Both the position numbers and the translations under genes were made by a program. A stretch of 64,000 nucleotides of DNA from assembly GCA_001777915.1 (NCBI GenBank), contig MFFN01000002.1:62001-126000 (forward strand), in the 5' to 3' direction. Within the stretch, counting starts at the first letter, position 1. Each line of letters opens with the position of its first letter. A model generated the notes under the pieces. It was given only the letters and a program-made list of their open reading frames with translations. It was not told where the DNA came from and searched no databases. Of this stretch, positions 26,342-37,858 are shown piece after piece. Source of the DNA: Candidatus Edwardsbacteria bacterium RifOxyA12_full_54_48 (GTDB taxonomy: Bacteria; Edwardsbacteria; AC1; EtOH8).

Positions 26342-27223
26342 ATGCTGCAGGAGAAAGAAACGGCCCGGATACTGGTGGTGGACGACGATGCCAACATCAT
26401 CAACTTCTTCCGGGCGGTGCTGGAGGAGCAGGGCCATACCGTGGCCACCGCCGAGAACGGCGTCGAGGCCGTCAAAAAGGCCAGGGAATTCAAACCCGAG
26501 GTGATCCTGCTGGACGTGATCATGCCGGAGATGGACGGCTACGAGGTCACTGAGGAGCTTAAAGGCGATCCGGAGACCAGCAACATCTCCATCATCCTGG
26601 TGACCGGCATGGACACCCTGGAGGACAAGGTCCGGGGCCTGGAGTGCGGGGCCGACGACTTCATCACCAAGCCCTTCAACTTCGACGAGCTGGTGGCCCG
26701 GGTGCGCTCCCTGGTCAAACTGAAAAGACTCCAGGATCAGTTGAGCAAACTGCAAAAGGAATGCACAGCCGACTTTTTGCTCAAACAAAAGAAAAGCCTG
26801 AGCCCGAACATGGTGCTGATCGTGGAGGATGATGAGCGGATATCCAGGATCATGTCCAACGTTCTGGGCACCGGGGGATACCTGACCCATACCATAATGA
26901 ACGGACTGGAGGCAGTGGAATTCATGAAGGACAACACTCCGGACCTGATAATACTGGACCTGATGCTGCCCGGCCTGGACGGCATGGAGGTGTTGAAAAG
27001 GGTCCGGGAGAGCCCCCTGACCATGGAAGTCCCGGTGATAGTGGTCACGGCGCTGGATGATTTCAAGACCAAGATCAAGGGGCTGTACATCGGGGCCGAC
27101 GATTACCTGGTCAAGCCGGTCAAATCCCTGGAACTGCTGGCCCGGGTCAAGGCCAACCTGAGGAAATACCAGGCCAACAAACTGATCCGGGACGTTTTGA
27201 AAGGCGGCAAAACGCAAGCTTAA
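26342..27223 (+). CDS. Tandem double-receiver response regulator
   Basis: A 293-residue protein with two complete receiver domains and no output domain. The first spans residues 8-125 (VVDDDAN, Asp in LLDVIMPE, TKPFN). The second spans about 160-280 (IVEDDER, Asp in ILDLMLPG, VKPVK), joined by a helical linker rich in Lys and Gln. Both phosphoacceptors are intact. It probably serves as a phosphorelay connector between the island's kinases. A good ribosome site (AGGAGAGAGCC) precedes the ATG, and repeat regions flank it on both sides. Confidence 0.93.
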   Translation: MLQEKETARILVVDDDANIINFFRAVLEEQGHTVATAENGVEAVKKAREFKPEVILLDVIMPEMDGYEVTEELKGDPETSNISIILVTGMDTLEDKVRGLECGADDFITKPFNFDELVARVRSLVKLKRLQDQLSKLQKECTADFLLKQKKSLSPNMVLIVEDDERISRIMSNVLGTGGYLTHTIMNGLEAVEFMKDNTPDLIILDLMLPGLDGMEVLKRVRESPLTMEVPVIVVTALDDFKTKIKGLYIGADDYLVKPVKSLELLARVKANLRKYQANKLIRDVLKGGKTQA

Positions 27224-27627
27224 AGAATGTGCCAGTTAAGGCAGGCAAGTTTACACGATGCGTTCTGTCATCCTGAGTAGACTTTTATGTTTGCTGGGCG
27301 TAGGATGACAATTGTCACCCGTTCGGCCTGCTATGCGGGGAGATATCGCAGGGTGACAAGAGTGTTAAACTAAAACCCTTTGTGTCTTGGTGTGAGGCAA
27401 AGAAGCCTGGATTCCTGCCGGAAGCCTGCCCTGAGTAAGGCAAGCAAGCCCTGCTGGCTCAGGGTTTATCCCGCACTTGATGCGGGGCAGGAATGACACG
27501 AGAGGCTTACTCCACCAAACACACGAAATGACGCTAAAATATTAAAAGAAATAATCTTTGTGTCTTGGTGGTTCAAAGAGCCCGGATCCCCGGTAAGGGA
27601 ATGACAAATACCTAAAAGGAGAACGGT
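27224..27627. repeat. Repeat-filled intergenic region 2
   Basis: No gene. Contains a repeat starting TCTGTCATCCTGAG at 27264 (core to about 27357, related copies at 31009 and 34915), the exact second copy of the 92-bp unit (27406-27497), and TTTGTGTCTTGGTG runs at 27380 and 27558. Confidence 0.85.
27406..27497. repeat. 92-bp interspersed repeat, copy 2
   Basis: Identical to 25929-26020 over 92 bases, same orientation, on the opposite side of the double-receiver gene. The gene is thus bracketed by direct repeats. Confidence 0.9.
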
Positions 27628-30600
27628 ATGCCCAAATATCGCATTTTGGTGGTGGAGGACGAGGCCATTGTGGCCAGGGATATCTGCAAACGGCTGGAGG
27701 AGCTGGGATACCAGGTGGCGGCCACAGCCGATAACGGCGAATCCGCCCTGGCCCAAGCCCGGGAGCAGAAGCCCGACCTGGTGCTGATGGACATCGTCAT
27801 CAAGGGGAAGCATGACGGGATCTATGTGGCCAATATCATAAAAAACGAAATGGGCATACCACTGATCTACCTGACCGCCTATGCCGACGATGCCACCGTG
27901 GAGCGGGCCAAGGTGGCCGAGCCCTTCGGCTACATCATCAAGCCTTTCAACGACCGGGATCTCAATGTGACCATCCAGATGGCCCTGTACCGGAACCGGA
28001 TGGAGAAAAAGCTGGCTGACCGCGAGGAGCGGTATAGGGATCTGTTCGAGAATACCAGCGACATTATAATGCTGCTGGACGAAAAGGGCTGCTTCAAATA
28101 CGTGAATCAGAGATGGCACCATGCTCTGGGCTACGGGCCGGAGGAGATCGGTTCCCTGAATATATTTGATGTTCTGGATCAGGGCTGTTTGGATAAATGC
28201 CGGCTCAGTTTTGCCAGGGTATTATCCGGCCAGGAGGTGTTGGTAGAGGCCGTGTTCCGGACTAAAAACGGCAAGGCAATCATGGTCAAAGGAAACTGCA
28301 ACAGCTCGCAGGCACCGGGCAAGCCCACCTGGGTGCGGGGCATCTTCCGGGATGTTACCGAAAAGAAAAGATCCCAGCAGCTGCAGGAGGCCATGTACCA
28401 GATCGCCAACGAGACCGCCCTATCCAGCAATCTGAACGACCTGTACCGGAGCCTGCATAATATACTCGGCCGGCTGTTGGACACCACGAATTTCTACATC
28501 GCCATATACGATAATAATACCGAACGCCTGTCCTTCCCTTATTTTGTGGACGAATATGACCCCGCGCCTCAATCCCGGCCGATGGGATCCGGCATCACCG
28601 AATACCTGATCCGTTCAAAAAAGCCGCTGCTGGCCACCCCGGAAGTGTACCAAAAGCTGATGGATTCCGGCCAGGTCCGCATGGTGGGCAAAGCCCCGCT
28701 GGACTGGCTGGGGGTGCCGCTGCTGGTCTCGGACAGATACTCCGGGGCGCTGGTGGTGCAGACCTACGACCAGGGCATCAGGTTCGGGGAGAGGGAGAAG
28801 GAGATCCTGACATTCATCTCCGAGCAGGTGGCCTTCGCCATTCATCGCAAACAATCCGAGGAAGAACTGCGGGGACGCGAGGAGCAATACCGCACCCTGG
28901 TGGACCAGCTGCCGGCGGTGACCTTCAGGCTGGCCTTGGACCGGGAGAACTCAACCACATTTATCAGCCGGCAGACGGAGCAGATATTGGGATTCACCTC
29001 CCGGGAGTGGATGGACGATCCAAAACTTTGGATCAAGCAGGTTCATTCCGATGATCGAACAAAATGTTCGGAGGGGCTTAAAAAAGTTGCGACCGGAAAC
29101 GGGCCGGTCCAGCAGGAATACCGGATGCACACCAAGGACGGAAAGTTGATCTGGGCCTATGAGCATCTCGAACAGATAAAGGATGGCGAGGGGAATTCGT
29201 TGTTTATTCAGGGGGTGATGCTGGACATCACCGACCGCAAGCAGGCCGAGGAGGCCCTTAGGATGAGCGAGGAGAGATACCGGACCCTGGTGGAGCAGAT
29301 CAGCGATGTGATCTTCCTGCTGGACCCCTCGGGCATCGTTCAGTATATCAGCCCGGCCGTAGAAAGGATGACCCAGTTCACCGTGAAAGAAATTACCGGC
29401 CAGCCATTCTCCAGATTCATCCACCCCGACGATCTGCCGGACCTGACGAAGGTTTTTCAAAACAGGCTCCAGGGGCCCGGTGATCCTTATGAATGCCGGC
29501 TCATTGATAAGAACGGGGGGGTCGTATTCGTCCGCAGCGCCAGCCGTCCATTATCGGAGGGAGGTGGAGATCCCCTGGGATTGATCGGCTCCCTGACCGA
29601 CATCACCCAGGCCAAGCAGATGGCCGGGCAGCTGCAGCAGGCCCAGAAGATGGAGGCCATCGGCCAGCTGGCCGGGGGCATCGCCCACGACTTCAACAAC
29701 CTGCTGGCCGGGATCATCGGTCAGGCCGAGATGCTGCAGATCAAGCTGATCAACCAGCCGTCCCTGGCGGCCCTGGCCGAAAAGATACTGACCACCGGGG
29801 AGCACGCCGCCTCGCTGACCAAACAGCTGCTGACCTTCGCCCGCAAGGGGAACTACCAGCAGGTGCCGGTGAACCTTCACCGCATCGTGGCCGAGGTGGC
29901 CGGCATTCTGGGCAACACCGTGAACAAGAACATCAATGTCCGTCAGGCGCTGTCCGCCAATCCCTGCACCGTGCTGGGCGACCCGGCCGTGCTGGAGAAC
30001 GCCATATTGAACCTTTGCCTCAACGCCCGGGATGCCATGGCTGAAGGCGGCAACCTGACCATAACCACCCAGGTGGCCGAGCTGGACGAATCGTATGTCA
30101 AGAATCACTCCTACAAGATCCCGGTGGGCAGATACATCAAGATATCGGTCAGCGATACCGGGCAGGGCATGTCCCGGGAGATCCAATCGCACATCTTCGA
30201 GCCATTCTTCACCACCAAGGAACAGGGCAAGGGCACCGGCCTGGGGCTGGCCAGCGTCTACGGCTGCGTCAAGGCTCACAACGGGTCCATCGAGGTCTAC
30301 AGCGAGGAAGGGCACGGCAGCACCTTTAACATCTACCTGCCGCTGGCCGAACTGGGTCCGGAAAAAAACGGGGAGGCCGCAAAACAGCCGGCTCAAAAGG
30401 GAACCGGGAACATCCTGCTGGTGGACGACGAGCAGACCATCCGGGACATCACCAGCCAGATGCTGGGCGACCAGGGATATACGGTGATCATGCTAGCCAA
30501 CGGGCAGGAAGCGGTGAATTACTACCGGGAACATTTCAGGGAAATTGACCTGGTGATACTGGACATGATCATGCCCCTGATGAACGGGCATGACGCCTTT

Positions 30601-30774
30601 CTTAAGATGAAGGAGATAAATCCCGGCATCAAAGCCCTGCTGTCCTCCGGCTACAGCATGGAGGAGGAGGCCCAGGACCTTATGAAAAGCGGGGTCAGGG
30701 ATTTTTTACAGAAGCCCTACCGGCTGGCCGAGCTGACCCAGAAGATAAACCAGGCGTTGGCGACGGAAGTTTAA
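27628..30774 (+). CDS. Receiver-PAS-GAF-PAS-PAS hybrid histidine kinase
   Basis: A 1,048-residue soluble kinase. N-terminal receiver with D55 (LMDIVIKG) and KPFND; PAS about 135-250; GAF about 255-415 ([18 protein letters not shown]..., closely similar to the GAF of the protein at 21617); two further PAS domains to about 675. The HisKA phosphoacceptor is H687 in GGIAHDFNN. The ATPase has [14 protein letters not shown] and GKGTGLGL, and the C-terminal receiver carries D979 (ILDMIMP). No membrane helix is seen. The kinase and C-terminal receiver parts are paralogous to those of the kinase at 10780. All catalytic motifs are intact. Confidence 0.93.
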   Translation: MPKYRILVVEDEAIVARDICKRLEELGYQVAATADNGESALAQAREQKPDLVLMDIVIKGKHDGIYVANIIKNEMGIPLIYLTAYADDATVERAKVAEPFGYIIKPFNDRDLNVTIQMALYRNRMEKKLADREERYRDLFENTSDIIMLLDEKGCFKYVNQRWHHALGYGPEEIGSLNIFDVLDQGCLDKCRLSFARVLSGQEVLVEAVFRTKNGKAIMVKGNCNSSQAPGKPTWVRGIFRDVTEKKRSQQLQEAMYQIANETALSSNLNDLYRSLHNILGRLLDTTNFYIAIYDNNTERLSFPYFVDEYDPAPQSRPMGSGITEYLIRSKKPLLATPEVYQKLMDSGQVRMVGKAPLDWLGVPLLVSDRYSGALVVQTYDQGIRFGEREKEILTFISEQVAFAIHRKQSEEELRGREEQYRTLVDQLPAVTFRLALDRENSTTFISRQTEQILGFTSREWMDDPKLWIKQVHSDDRTKCSEGLKKVATGNGPVQQEYRMHTKDGKLIWAYEHLEQIKDGEGNSLFIQGVMLDITDRKQAEEALRMSEERYRTLVEQISDVIFLLDPSGIVQYISPAVERMTQFTVKEITGQPFSRFIHPDDLPDLTKVFQNRLQGPGDPYECRLIDKNGGVVFVRSASRPLSEGGGDPLGLIGSLTDITQAKQMAGQLQQAQKMEAIGQLAGGIAHDFNNLLAGIIGQAEMLQIKLINQPSLAALAEKILTTGEHAASLTKQLLTFARKGNYQQVPVNLHRIVAEVAGILGNTVNKNINVRQALSANPCTVLGDPAVLENAILNLCLNARDAMAEGGNLTITTQVAELDESYVKNHSYKIPVGRYIKISVSDTGQGMSREIQSHIFEPFFTTKEQGKGTGLGLASVYGCVKAHNGSIEVYSEEGHGSTFNIYLPLAELGPEKNGEAAKQPAQKGTGNILLVDDEQTIRDITSQMLGDQGYTVIMLANGQEAVNYYREHFREIDLVILDMIMPLMNGHDAFLKMKEINPGIKALLSSGYSMEEEAQDLMKSGVRDFLQKPYRLAELTQKINQALATEV

Positions 30775-31276
30775 AGCTGAAAGTTAAAAGTTTAAAGTGT
30801 GTCACCCTGAGACAGGCAGGCAATGTGGCAGACCGAATGGGTGAAGGATATGTGGATTTAAAATTAAAAGTTTAAAGTTAACAATTGCCAGTATACAGTA
30901 TACAGTAGACAGTGGGAAAACGGGTTGGATCGTTTGAAGGGCCGAGAATGTATTGAATGTAGGGGCGGAGCATGAACCGCCCAGGGCCTTCAAGGTTACA
31001 CGATGCGTTCTGTCATCCTGAGAAGACTTTTATGTTTGCTGGGCGTAGGATGACAATTGGCACCCGTTTAGCTTGCCGGGAAGAATCCACAGGGTGACAA
31101 AAACAATGAAATTGATCCTTAAAGTAAAATCCTTTGTGCCTTTGTGTCTTTGTGCCTCTGTGTGAGGAAAAGCCGGGATTGCTTCGTTTGAAATTAAAAA
31201 AGTCTCCACGCAATGACGAAAGCCTCTCTCCTGACGGGGAGCGGCAGGGAGAGGGGCCAAACCTAAGGAGGGGAAT
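30775..31276. repeat. Repeat-filled intergenic region 3
   Basis: No gene. It holds AGTATACAGTATACAGTAGAC near 30890, a 55-bp repeat at 30933-30987, and a TCTGTCATCCTGAG-type repeat from 31009 to about 31100. A TTTGTG-rich run (31134-31165) precedes the AGGAGGGG ribosome site of the next kinase. Confidence 0.85.
30933..30987. repeat. 55-bp interspersed repeat, copy 1
   Basis: Matches 34663-34717 at 50 of 55 positions and includes a GGGGCGG...CCGCCC stem. The two copies bracket the large kinase gene 31277-34588. Confidence 0.85.
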
Positions 31277-34200
31277 ATGGTGTCCGAAAAAAACAAGGCA
31301 TATCCCAGGGGGCTGATATTCGCAGCCCTGATACTATTCATTGCCCTGGGCGCTGGCCTTTATTTTCTGCTTCATTCTCATGCCGAGGAGCACAAACGGG
31401 AGAAAATTGCCGAACTGCAGGCGGCCCTGGATTATAAAATGGCCCAGATCGACCACTGGATCAAGGCTCAATCTGCCAATGCCAGCCTTATATCCGACAG
31501 CCCGTTCCTGGGCCAGGCGGTGCAGCGATGGCGGGAGAACCCGGGCGATGTAAAACTGCGGGCGTCCATTCGATCGCGTCTCAATGGCTGGCAGGAACAT
31601 TTCGGCTATTCCGACGTGCTGCTGGCAGATCAAAACGGAAACATCCTGCTGGAGGCCGATGGCACGGTGGACGTGCTGTCCCCGGAGACCAAGGCCTATC
31701 TGCAAAAGGCCCTGGCCGAGGGCAAGCACCTGTTGGCCGATTTCTATATGTGCACAGTCCATAATACGCCCCACATAGACGTCATCGCTCCGATCAACAC
31801 CGGGGCCAGGGGAAAAGCGGGAAAATCGGCGGTAATTCTCCGGGTCTCTCCCGGGGATTATCTGTACCCCTTGATGAAGAACAATGCTTTTCAGGGCCTG
31901 ACCTTCGAAACCCTTTTGATACGCCGGGACGGCGATTCGGTGCTGTTTTTGAACGATGTCCGGTTCGCCCAGGACGCCGCCCTAAAACTAAAGATCTCCC
32001 TGTCTGAAAAAGATGTCCCGGCGGTCAGGGCGGTGCTGGAGGGGAGGACGGTGGGTGAGGGAAGGGATTACCGGGGGCAAAAAGTGCTGGCTGTTACCGG
32101 AGCCCTGGCCCGATCCAGCTGGTTTATGGTGGCCAAAATTGACCTGCAGGAGGTCAATGACGCCAATCGGGCCAATGCCTTGATCTGGAGCCTGGCCGCC
32201 CTGCTGATCTTTGCCGGCTCCGTCTCGGTTCTGAGCATCTTATTCCTTAACCAGCGCAAGGATTATTTCAAAAAACTCTACGCCCTGGAGAATGAGCGGC
32301 AAGCCCTGGTAAAGCATTTCGATTATTTAACAAAATACGCCAACGACATCATTTTTTTGATCGACGATAGTCTCAAGGTGGCGGAGATAAACGACCGGGC
32401 GTTGGATATCTACGGCTACACCCGGGAAGAATTCATTGGAATGGAAGCCGATCGGTTGAGAGCCGACGACCAAAAAGCGCTGTTCAAAACACAAATGAGC
32501 CAACTGGTGCTTCAAAAAGGCCTGATCTACGAGACCATGCACCGGCGCCAGGACGGCACCACCTTCCCGGTGGAGATCAGCGCCCGGTCCATTGAAATAG
32601 AGGGCAAAAAATACCTGCAGGCCATCGTCCGGGACATTACCGAGCGCCGGCTATTCGAGCAGAAGATTCAGGAACGCAACGAGGAACTGGAGTCCGCCAA
32701 CCAGGAACTGCTGGCCGCCGAGGAAGAACTGAGGCAGAGCAACGAAAAGCTGGAGAGCAATTATGCCGAGCTGGAGTCGGCCAATGTGGAACTCAAGTCC
32801 GCCGAGGAGGGACTTCAGCACAATCTGGAAGAAATCCAAATAACCAAAAAGCGCTATACCGAGCTGTTCCAGGGCATCAACAGCGGGGTGGCGGTTTACC
32901 GGGCGGTGGACGACGGAAACGATTTCGTGTTCGTGGATTTCAACCGGGCCGGGCAGAGGATAGAGAAAACATCGGCCGACCAGGTGATCGGCCGGAAAGT
33001 GACCGAGGTCTTTCCGGGAATAAAACCCATGGGGCTGCTGGAGGTGTTCCAGCGGGTGTGGCGGACCGGGAAAGCGGAGCAGCACCCGGTGTCGGTTTAC
33101 CAGGATGAACACCTGACCGGCTGGAGGGAGAATTATGTTTACAAACTGCCGGACGGGGAGGTGGTATCCATCTACGATGACATGACCGAGATCAAGCAGG
33201 TCGAAGAATCATTAAAAGCCTCGGAAACCCGCTACCGCCGGCTGTTTGAATCGGCTAAGGACGGGATATTGATCCTGAACGCCGATAGCGGCATCATCGA
33301 TGACGCCAACCCCTTCATCAAGGACCTGCTGGGGTATCCCCGCGAGGAACTGATCGGCAAGGAACTTTGGGAGATCGGCCTGTTCCGGGACATCGTGGCC
33401 AGCCGCGACAGCTTCATGGAACTGCAGAAAAAGGGGTACGTCCGGTACGAGGACCTGCCGCTGGTGACCAAGAACGGCCTGAAGAAAGAGGTGGAATTTG
33501 TCAGCAATGTTTATCCGGTGGGCGACCACAATGTGGTTCAGTGCAACATCCGGGACATCACCCAGCGCAAACTGGCCGAGGTTAAGCTGCGGGAAAGCGA
33601 AATAAGTTATCGGACCTTGGCCGATTCCGGCCAAGCTCTGGTCTGGACCGCCGGAACCGACAAGTTATGCAACTATTTCAATAAAGTCTGGCTGAAGTTC
33701 ACCGGCCGCCCATTGGAACAGGAGCTGGGCAACGGCTGGGCCGAAGGAGTGCATCCGGATGATCTGCAGTATTGCCTGGAAATATATACCAACGCCTTTG
33801 ACCGGCGGGAACCCTTCAGCATGGAATACCGCCTGCGCCGCCACGATGGGGAATACCGCTGGTTGCGGGATGATGGGAGCCCGCGTTATAACGGCGCCGG
33901 CGAGTTTGTCGGGTATATCGGCCATTGTTTGGACATCACCGGGCACAAGCAGGCGGAGGAACAGATCAAGGACTCCCTGAAAGAGAAAGAAATCCTGCTC
34001 AAGGAGATCCACCACCGGGTGAAAAACAACCTGCAGATAATAGTCAGTCTGCTGAACCTGCAGACCGGATACGTGGAGGATCCGCGTTATAAGAAGATGT
34101 TCCTGGAGAGCCAGAACCGGGTGCGCTCCATGGCCCTGGTCCATGAAAAACTTTACCAGTCCAAGGGCCTGGCCGGCATAGATTTTTCCGAATACGTCAA

Positions 34201-34588
34201 GGGCCTTATGCACGAACTGTATCTTTCCTACGGGATTACCCAGGGCGATGTGGAACTGACGACTGATATCATGGAAGACAAAATACCGGTGGACATAGCC
34301 ATCCCCTGCGGGCTGATCGTAAACGAGCTGGCCACCAACAGTATCAAGTACGCCTTTAAGGACCCCCAGAGAAAAGGCAAAATAAAAATATCCTTCAAAA
34401 AGGATGCTGCCGGCATATGCACCCTGGAGATGAGCGACAACGGCCCGGGGATCAGCGAAGAGGTGGTCCTTAAAAACTCACCCACCCTTGGTCTGCAACT
34501 GGTGGATTCACTGGCGGGCCAGCTGGATGCCGAGATCAAGATGACCAACGATGGCGGGACCAGGGTGACCATAAAATTTAAGGCATAA
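31277..34588 (+). CDS. Membrane sensor kinase with HisKA_2 module and several PAS domains
   Basis: A 1,103-residue protein. Membrane helix about 12-33, extracytoplasmic sensor to about 290, second helix about 300-320, PAS (about 345-455), coiled coil, then three further PAS/PAC units to about 895. The kinase is the HisKA_2 type: [11 protein letters not shown] with H912/H913, then an ATPase with [10 protein letters not shown] and DNGPGIS. There is no receiver. The sensor half is clearly related to the kinase at 10780 (both carry [16 protein letters not shown] and SSWFMV-like blocks), yet the kinase modules differ in class. This suggests domain shuffling. Good AGGAGGGG ribosome site. Confidence 0.92.
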   Translation: MVSEKNKAYPRGLIFAALILFIALGAGLYFLLHSHAEEHKREKIAELQAALDYKMAQIDHWIKAQSANASLISDSPFLGQAVQRWRENPGDVKLRASIRSRLNGWQEHFGYSDVLLADQNGNILLEADGTVDVLSPETKAYLQKALAEGKHLLADFYMCTVHNTPHIDVIAPINTGARGKAGKSAVILRVSPGDYLYPLMKNNAFQGLTFETLLIRRDGDSVLFLNDVRFAQDAALKLKISLSEKDVPAVRAVLEGRTVGEGRDYRGQKVLAVTGALARSSWFMVAKIDLQEVNDANRANALIWSLAALLIFAGSVSVLSILFLNQRKDYFKKLYALENERQALVKHFDYLTKYANDIIFLIDDSLKVAEINDRALDIYGYTREEFIGMEADRLRADDQKALFKTQMSQLVLQKGLIYETMHRRQDGTTFPVEISARSIEIEGKKYLQAIVRDITERRLFEQKIQERNEELESANQELLAAEEELRQSNEKLESNYAELESANVELKSAEEGLQHNLEEIQITKKRYTELFQGINSGVAVYRAVDDGNDFVFVDFNRAGQRIEKTSADQVIGRKVTEVFPGIKPMGLLEVFQRVWRTGKAEQHPVSVYQDEHLTGWRENYVYKLPDGEVVSIYDDMTEIKQVEESLKASETRYRRLFESAKDGILILNADSGIIDDANPFIKDLLGYPREELIGKELWEIGLFRDIVASRDSFMELQKKGYVRYEDLPLVTKNGLKKEVEFVSNVYPVGDHNVVQCNIRDITQRKLAEVKLRESEISYRTLADSGQALVWTAGTDKLCNYFNKVWLKFTGRPLEQELGNGWAEGVHPDDLQYCLEIYTNAFDRREPFSMEYRLRRHDGEYRWLRDDGSPRYNGAGEFVGYIGHCLDITGHKQAEEQIKDSLKEKEILLKEIHHRVKNNLQIIVSLLNLQTGYVEDPRYKKMFLESQNRVRSMALVHEKLYQSKGLAGIDFSEYVKGLMHELYLSYGITQGDVELTTDIMEDKIPVDIAIPCGLIVNELATNSIKYAFKDPQRKGKIKISFKKDAAGICTLEMSDNGPGISEEVVLKNSPTLGLQLVDSLAGQLDAEIKMTNDGGTRVTIKFKA

Positions 34589-35195
34589 AAGCGGTATGCG
34601 TATTTAGCATACAGTATACAGGAGACAGGGGACAGTGGTCAGTAGGGGCGGAGATTGAATAGTTTGAAGGGTCAAGAATATATTTAATGTAGGGGCGGAG
34701 CATGATCCGCCCAGGGCATGCATACCTTGTCACACTGAGAAGACCGGCTTGCCCGGCAGATTGAATGTGTTCCTGGGTTTCGGTCATAGAATAATATTTA
34801 AGATTGTCACCCGTTCAACATGGCGGGCGGGAAGAGACCTCAGGGTGACACGACAGGCACGTCATCCTGCAATGACCCCGGTTTTCACAATGGAAGGATC
34901 TGCGCCGAATGCTTTCTGTCATCCTGAGAAGACTTTTATGTTTGCTGGGCGTAGGATGACAATTGTCACCCGTTCGGCCTGCTATGCGGGGAGAGACCTC
35001 AGAGCCTGCACTGAGGTTGGCAAAAATAAAACTTTCGAAGTGGTGATGATAACGTTAAAATAAAACCCTCTGTGCCTTAGTGCCTTTGGGGCAAGTAAAG
35101 CCTGGATTCCTGCTCCCCGCCTTCGCGAGGACAAGCTTCGCAGGAATGACCTATGGTGTATTTAATTTCATAATAATCAACACCATAATCTGAAG
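34589..35195. repeat. Repeat-filled intergenic region 4
   Basis: No gene. Contains an ATACAGTATACAGGAGACAG run (about 34610), the second 55-bp unit (34663-34717), a TCTGTCATCCTGAG-type unit at 34915 running into the CCCGTTCGGCCTGCTATGCG block, an AGAGCCTGCACTGAGGTTGG block shared with 25385, and a TTTGTGCC-type run. Confidence 0.85.
34663..34717. repeat. 55-bp interspersed repeat, copy 2
   Basis: Same orientation as 30933-30987, 50 of 55 bases identical. It lies directly after the kinase gene. Confidence 0.85.
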
Positions 35196-36926
35196 ATGAA
35201 AAATATAATCAAAAATGTTTTGCGCCGGATAAAACCGGCCAAGATCAAGAACCGGGTCCAATACATGGACCACAAGACCACCATCCTGATAATGCGCTGG
35301 CTGATAGTGCTGCTGGTGATCCTGCTGGCCGGGTTCAGCGAGGGGGGGCTGAACTTCGGCAGCAAGAATTACCTGCTGGCCATATTCTTCTTCGTTTCAA
35401 ACCTGATCCTGACCTTCGTCCCGGCCCGGCTGTTCGAGAAGCAGTGGCTCAACTATGTGATATTCCTCTCCGACATCTGCTTCGTCTCGGCCTCGGTCTA
35501 CTTTGCCGAGGGTATCAACACCGATTTCTATCTGATCTACTTCCTCAGCATCTTCATGTCCAGCGTGGGACAGAACGTCAAGGGCACCATCCCGGTGGCT
35601 TTTGTGGCCTCGATCTTTTACGGCTGGCTGGTGTATCACAACTCCGGATCGGAAGTGTTCTCCACCCCGTCGTTCTGGATCCGTCTGCCGTTCTTCTTTC
35701 TGGTGGCCCTGTTCAGCAGTTACTGGGCCAGCCAGGCGGCGGGGGAGCGCAAGCAGAAGGAGGAGGAGGAGAGGATCAATCAACGCCTGAAAAGGGAGAT
35801 AGAGCTGGCCACCGATGAGATCGTCAAGACCAACCAGAGCCTGAAATATTACAAGGAATACAGCGAAAACATCATGGCCAGCATCAACAGCGGGGTGATA
35901 GTGGTGAATGTGGACGGCACCGTCACCACCTTCAACCGGGGGGCCAGCGACATCTTTCATCTGATATCGGCCGCGGTGATGGGAAAACCCCTGAACGAAT
36001 TCCCCCGCTTTAAAACCATCAACGATCTGCTGCAAAGAACCATGGAGACCGGGAAAAGCGTCCACCGCAACGAAATGACCATCACCACCTTCAGCGACCA
36101 GCAGATCACCATCGGGATCTCCACCTCGCTGCTGCACACCCAGACCGCCAGGACCAACGGCGCCATCGCCATCTTCAGCGACCTGACCAGGACCAAGTCG
36201 CTGGAGGAGAGGGTCAAGCACTCCGAGAAGCTGGCCATCCTGGGCGAGATGGCGGCGGTGATGGCCCACGAGATAAGAAATCCATTGAACTCCATTGCCG
36301 GTTTCTCCCAGCTGCTGCAGTCCCGGGTGGGGGAGGACGACAAGAACCGCAAGTATGTGGACATCATAGTAAACGAGGCCTTCCGGGTGGACACCCTGAT
36401 ATCGGACATCCTGGACTTCGCCCACCAGAAGAAGACCATCTGGTCCGAGGTGAATCTGGCTTCGCTGATAGATAAAGTGATGGACGCCAAAAAGGCCAAG
36501 GCGGCGGAAAAGAACATCCAGCTGGTCAAAAATATTGCCGGGGCCCTGCCGGCCATACAGGGCGATGCGGTCAGGCTGGAAAGGGTGATCCTCAATCTGA
36601 CCAATAACGCCATCGAGGCCATCAATGACGGCGGCCGGATCGAGATAGCGGCGGCCGAAAAGAACAACTCTGACGGCCTGGGGGTCGAACTGACCGTATC
36701 CGACGACGGCTGCGGCATACCGCCGGAGAATCTGGGCGCCATATTCAAGCCGTTCTTCACCACCAAGCAGGCCGGCACCGGTTTGGGGATGGCCATCATC
36801 CAAAAAATCATAGAAGAGCATCAGGGGACCATAAACGTGGAAAGCGAGATAGGCCGGGGAACAAAGTTCACCATCTTTCTGCCGCTGAACAAGCAGTTGG
36901 ATACAGCCGAGGCAACGCCAAAATAA
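35196..36926 (+). CDS. Membrane PAS-histidine kinase (AtoS/NtrB-like)
   Basis: A 576-residue protein. About six hydrophobic helices fill residues 30-185, then a short coiled coil, a PAS domain (about 225-340), HisKA with H358 in MAHEIRNPLNSI, and an ATPase domain with NLTNNAIEAI, DDGCGIP and GTGLGMAI. This layout is typical of kinases that partner NtrC-type regulators, so the activator at 18739 is a candidate partner. The N-terminus is basic and begins directly after a repeat region; the ribosome site is weak. Confidence 0.93.
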   Translation: MKNIIKNVLRRIKPAKIKNRVQYMDHKTTILIMRWLIVLLVILLAGFSEGGLNFGSKNYLLAIFFFVSNLILTFVPARLFEKQWLNYVIFLSDICFVSASVYFAEGINTDFYLIYFLSIFMSSVGQNVKGTIPVAFVASIFYGWLVYHNSGSEVFSTPSFWIRLPFFFLVALFSSYWASQAAGERKQKEEEERINQRLKREIELATDEIVKTNQSLKYYKEYSENIMASINSGVIVVNVDGTVTTFNRGASDIFHLISAAVMGKPLNEFPRFKTINDLLQRTMETGKSVHRNEMTITTFSDQQITIGISTSLLHTQTARTNGAIAIFSDLTRTKSLEERVKHSEKLAILGEMAAVMAHEIRNPLNSIAGFSQLLQSRVGEDDKNRKYVDIIVNEAFRVDTLISDILDFAHQKKTIWSEVNLASLIDKVMDAKKAKAAEKNIQLVKNIAGALPAIQGDAVRLERVILNLTNNAIEAINDGGRIEIAAAEKNNSDGLGVELTVSDDGCGIPPENLGAIFKPFFTTKQAGTGLGMAIIQKIIEEHQGTINVESEIGRGTKFTIFLPLNKQLDTAEATPK

Positions 36927-37310
36927 TTTTAATTTCGGCGTTCAATTGGCCAATAATCCATATTGTCATGCCCGTGAAGACGGGTATCCAGAAAAAACCT
37001 GGATTCCAGCCGGAAGCCTGCCCTGAGTAAGGCATGCAAGCCCTGCTGGCTCAGGGTTTATGCTGAATGCAATGAAGTGCTGAAATGACAGGTGGGGCAA
37101 ATGAAAAGCCAAAAAGCGCGTCATCCTGAGGACGGCATTCCTCAGTACAGGCTCCTGTCGGGCAGGCTGTCTGGCTCAGAATGACGAAAGCAAAACCCTT
37201 TGTGCCTTTGTGTATTTGAGTGAGGGAAAAAGTCTGGATTCCCGGTCAGGCCGGGAATGACATATGACAATATTTGATCATTGAAGTAATAAACATATAA
37301 AGGAGCGGAC
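36927..37310. repeat. Repeat-filled intergenic region 5
   Basis: No gene. A partial copy of the 92-bp unit (36998-37060) is followed by different sequence. Further TTTGTGCCTTTGTG and CTGGATTCCCGG...CCGGGAATGAC pieces precede the ribosome site AAAGGAG of the receiver at 37311. Confidence 0.8.
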
Positions 37311-37682
37311 ATGAAAAAGATCTTAGTGGCGGACGACGAGGCCAATATCCGGCTGCTGTTGGAGGAGGTGCTGGGCGAGGAGGGCTACCAGGTCACCACC
37401 GTGGCCACCGGCCGGGAGGCCCTTCGGAGGATATTAAAAGAACAGTTCGACCTGCTGATATTCGACATCAAAATGCCGGAGATGAACGGCCTGGAGGTGG
37501 TGGAGAAGATCCGGGAGCTTAAAAAGACCACTCCGGTCATAATCTGTTCGGCCTACAAGCATCTGCAGGACGATTATGTGGTGGGAACCTCCGATATCGC
37601 CGCCTATATCACCAAACCGGTCAACCTGGCCGAGCTGAGGGAGAAGGTTAAAACGGTACTGGACGGCGGAAACCCGGCTTGA
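37311..37682 (+). CDS. Single-domain response regulator (Spo0F-like)
   Basis: A 123-residue receiver without output domain: acidic pair in LVADDEAN, Asp in LIFDIKMPEMNG, Ser/Ala switch in ICSAY, and Lys in ITKPV. Well-placed ribosome site AAAGGAGCGGAC. Its position after a membrane kinase suggests it is that kinase's partner or a relay intermediate. Confidence 0.93.
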   Translation: MKKILVADDEANIRLLLEEVLGEEGYQVTTVATGREALRRILKEQFDLLIFDIKMPEMNGLEVVEKIRELKKTTPVIICSAYKHLQDDYVVGTSDIAAYITKPVNLAELREKVKTVLDGGNPA

Positions 37683-37858
37683 TAAAATTTAGAGAACTCT
37701 ATTCATTTTATTCTATAAGGAAGCCAGGAATTGCAGGAATCAATAGGGGTTTCCCTGGTTTATGGTATTCGTGGTTTTATGGATTCCTGATAAAAAACGC
37801 AACTTAGATACTGCCCCCAGTAACAACTGAACAACCTATAACTCAATAAAAGTGATCT

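Noticed and set aside
25825-26523. Minus-strand frame of 232 codons over repeats and the double-receiver start
   Set aside because: It runs through interspersed repeats and into the opposite strand of a solid receiver gene; no ribosome site or family signature.
35397-36821. Long minus-strand frame opposite the membrane kinase, and similar ones at 18718-19395 and 51501-53261
   Set aside because: These are shadows produced by GC-rich codon usage on the + strand; the + strand genes have clear domains and the shadows have none.
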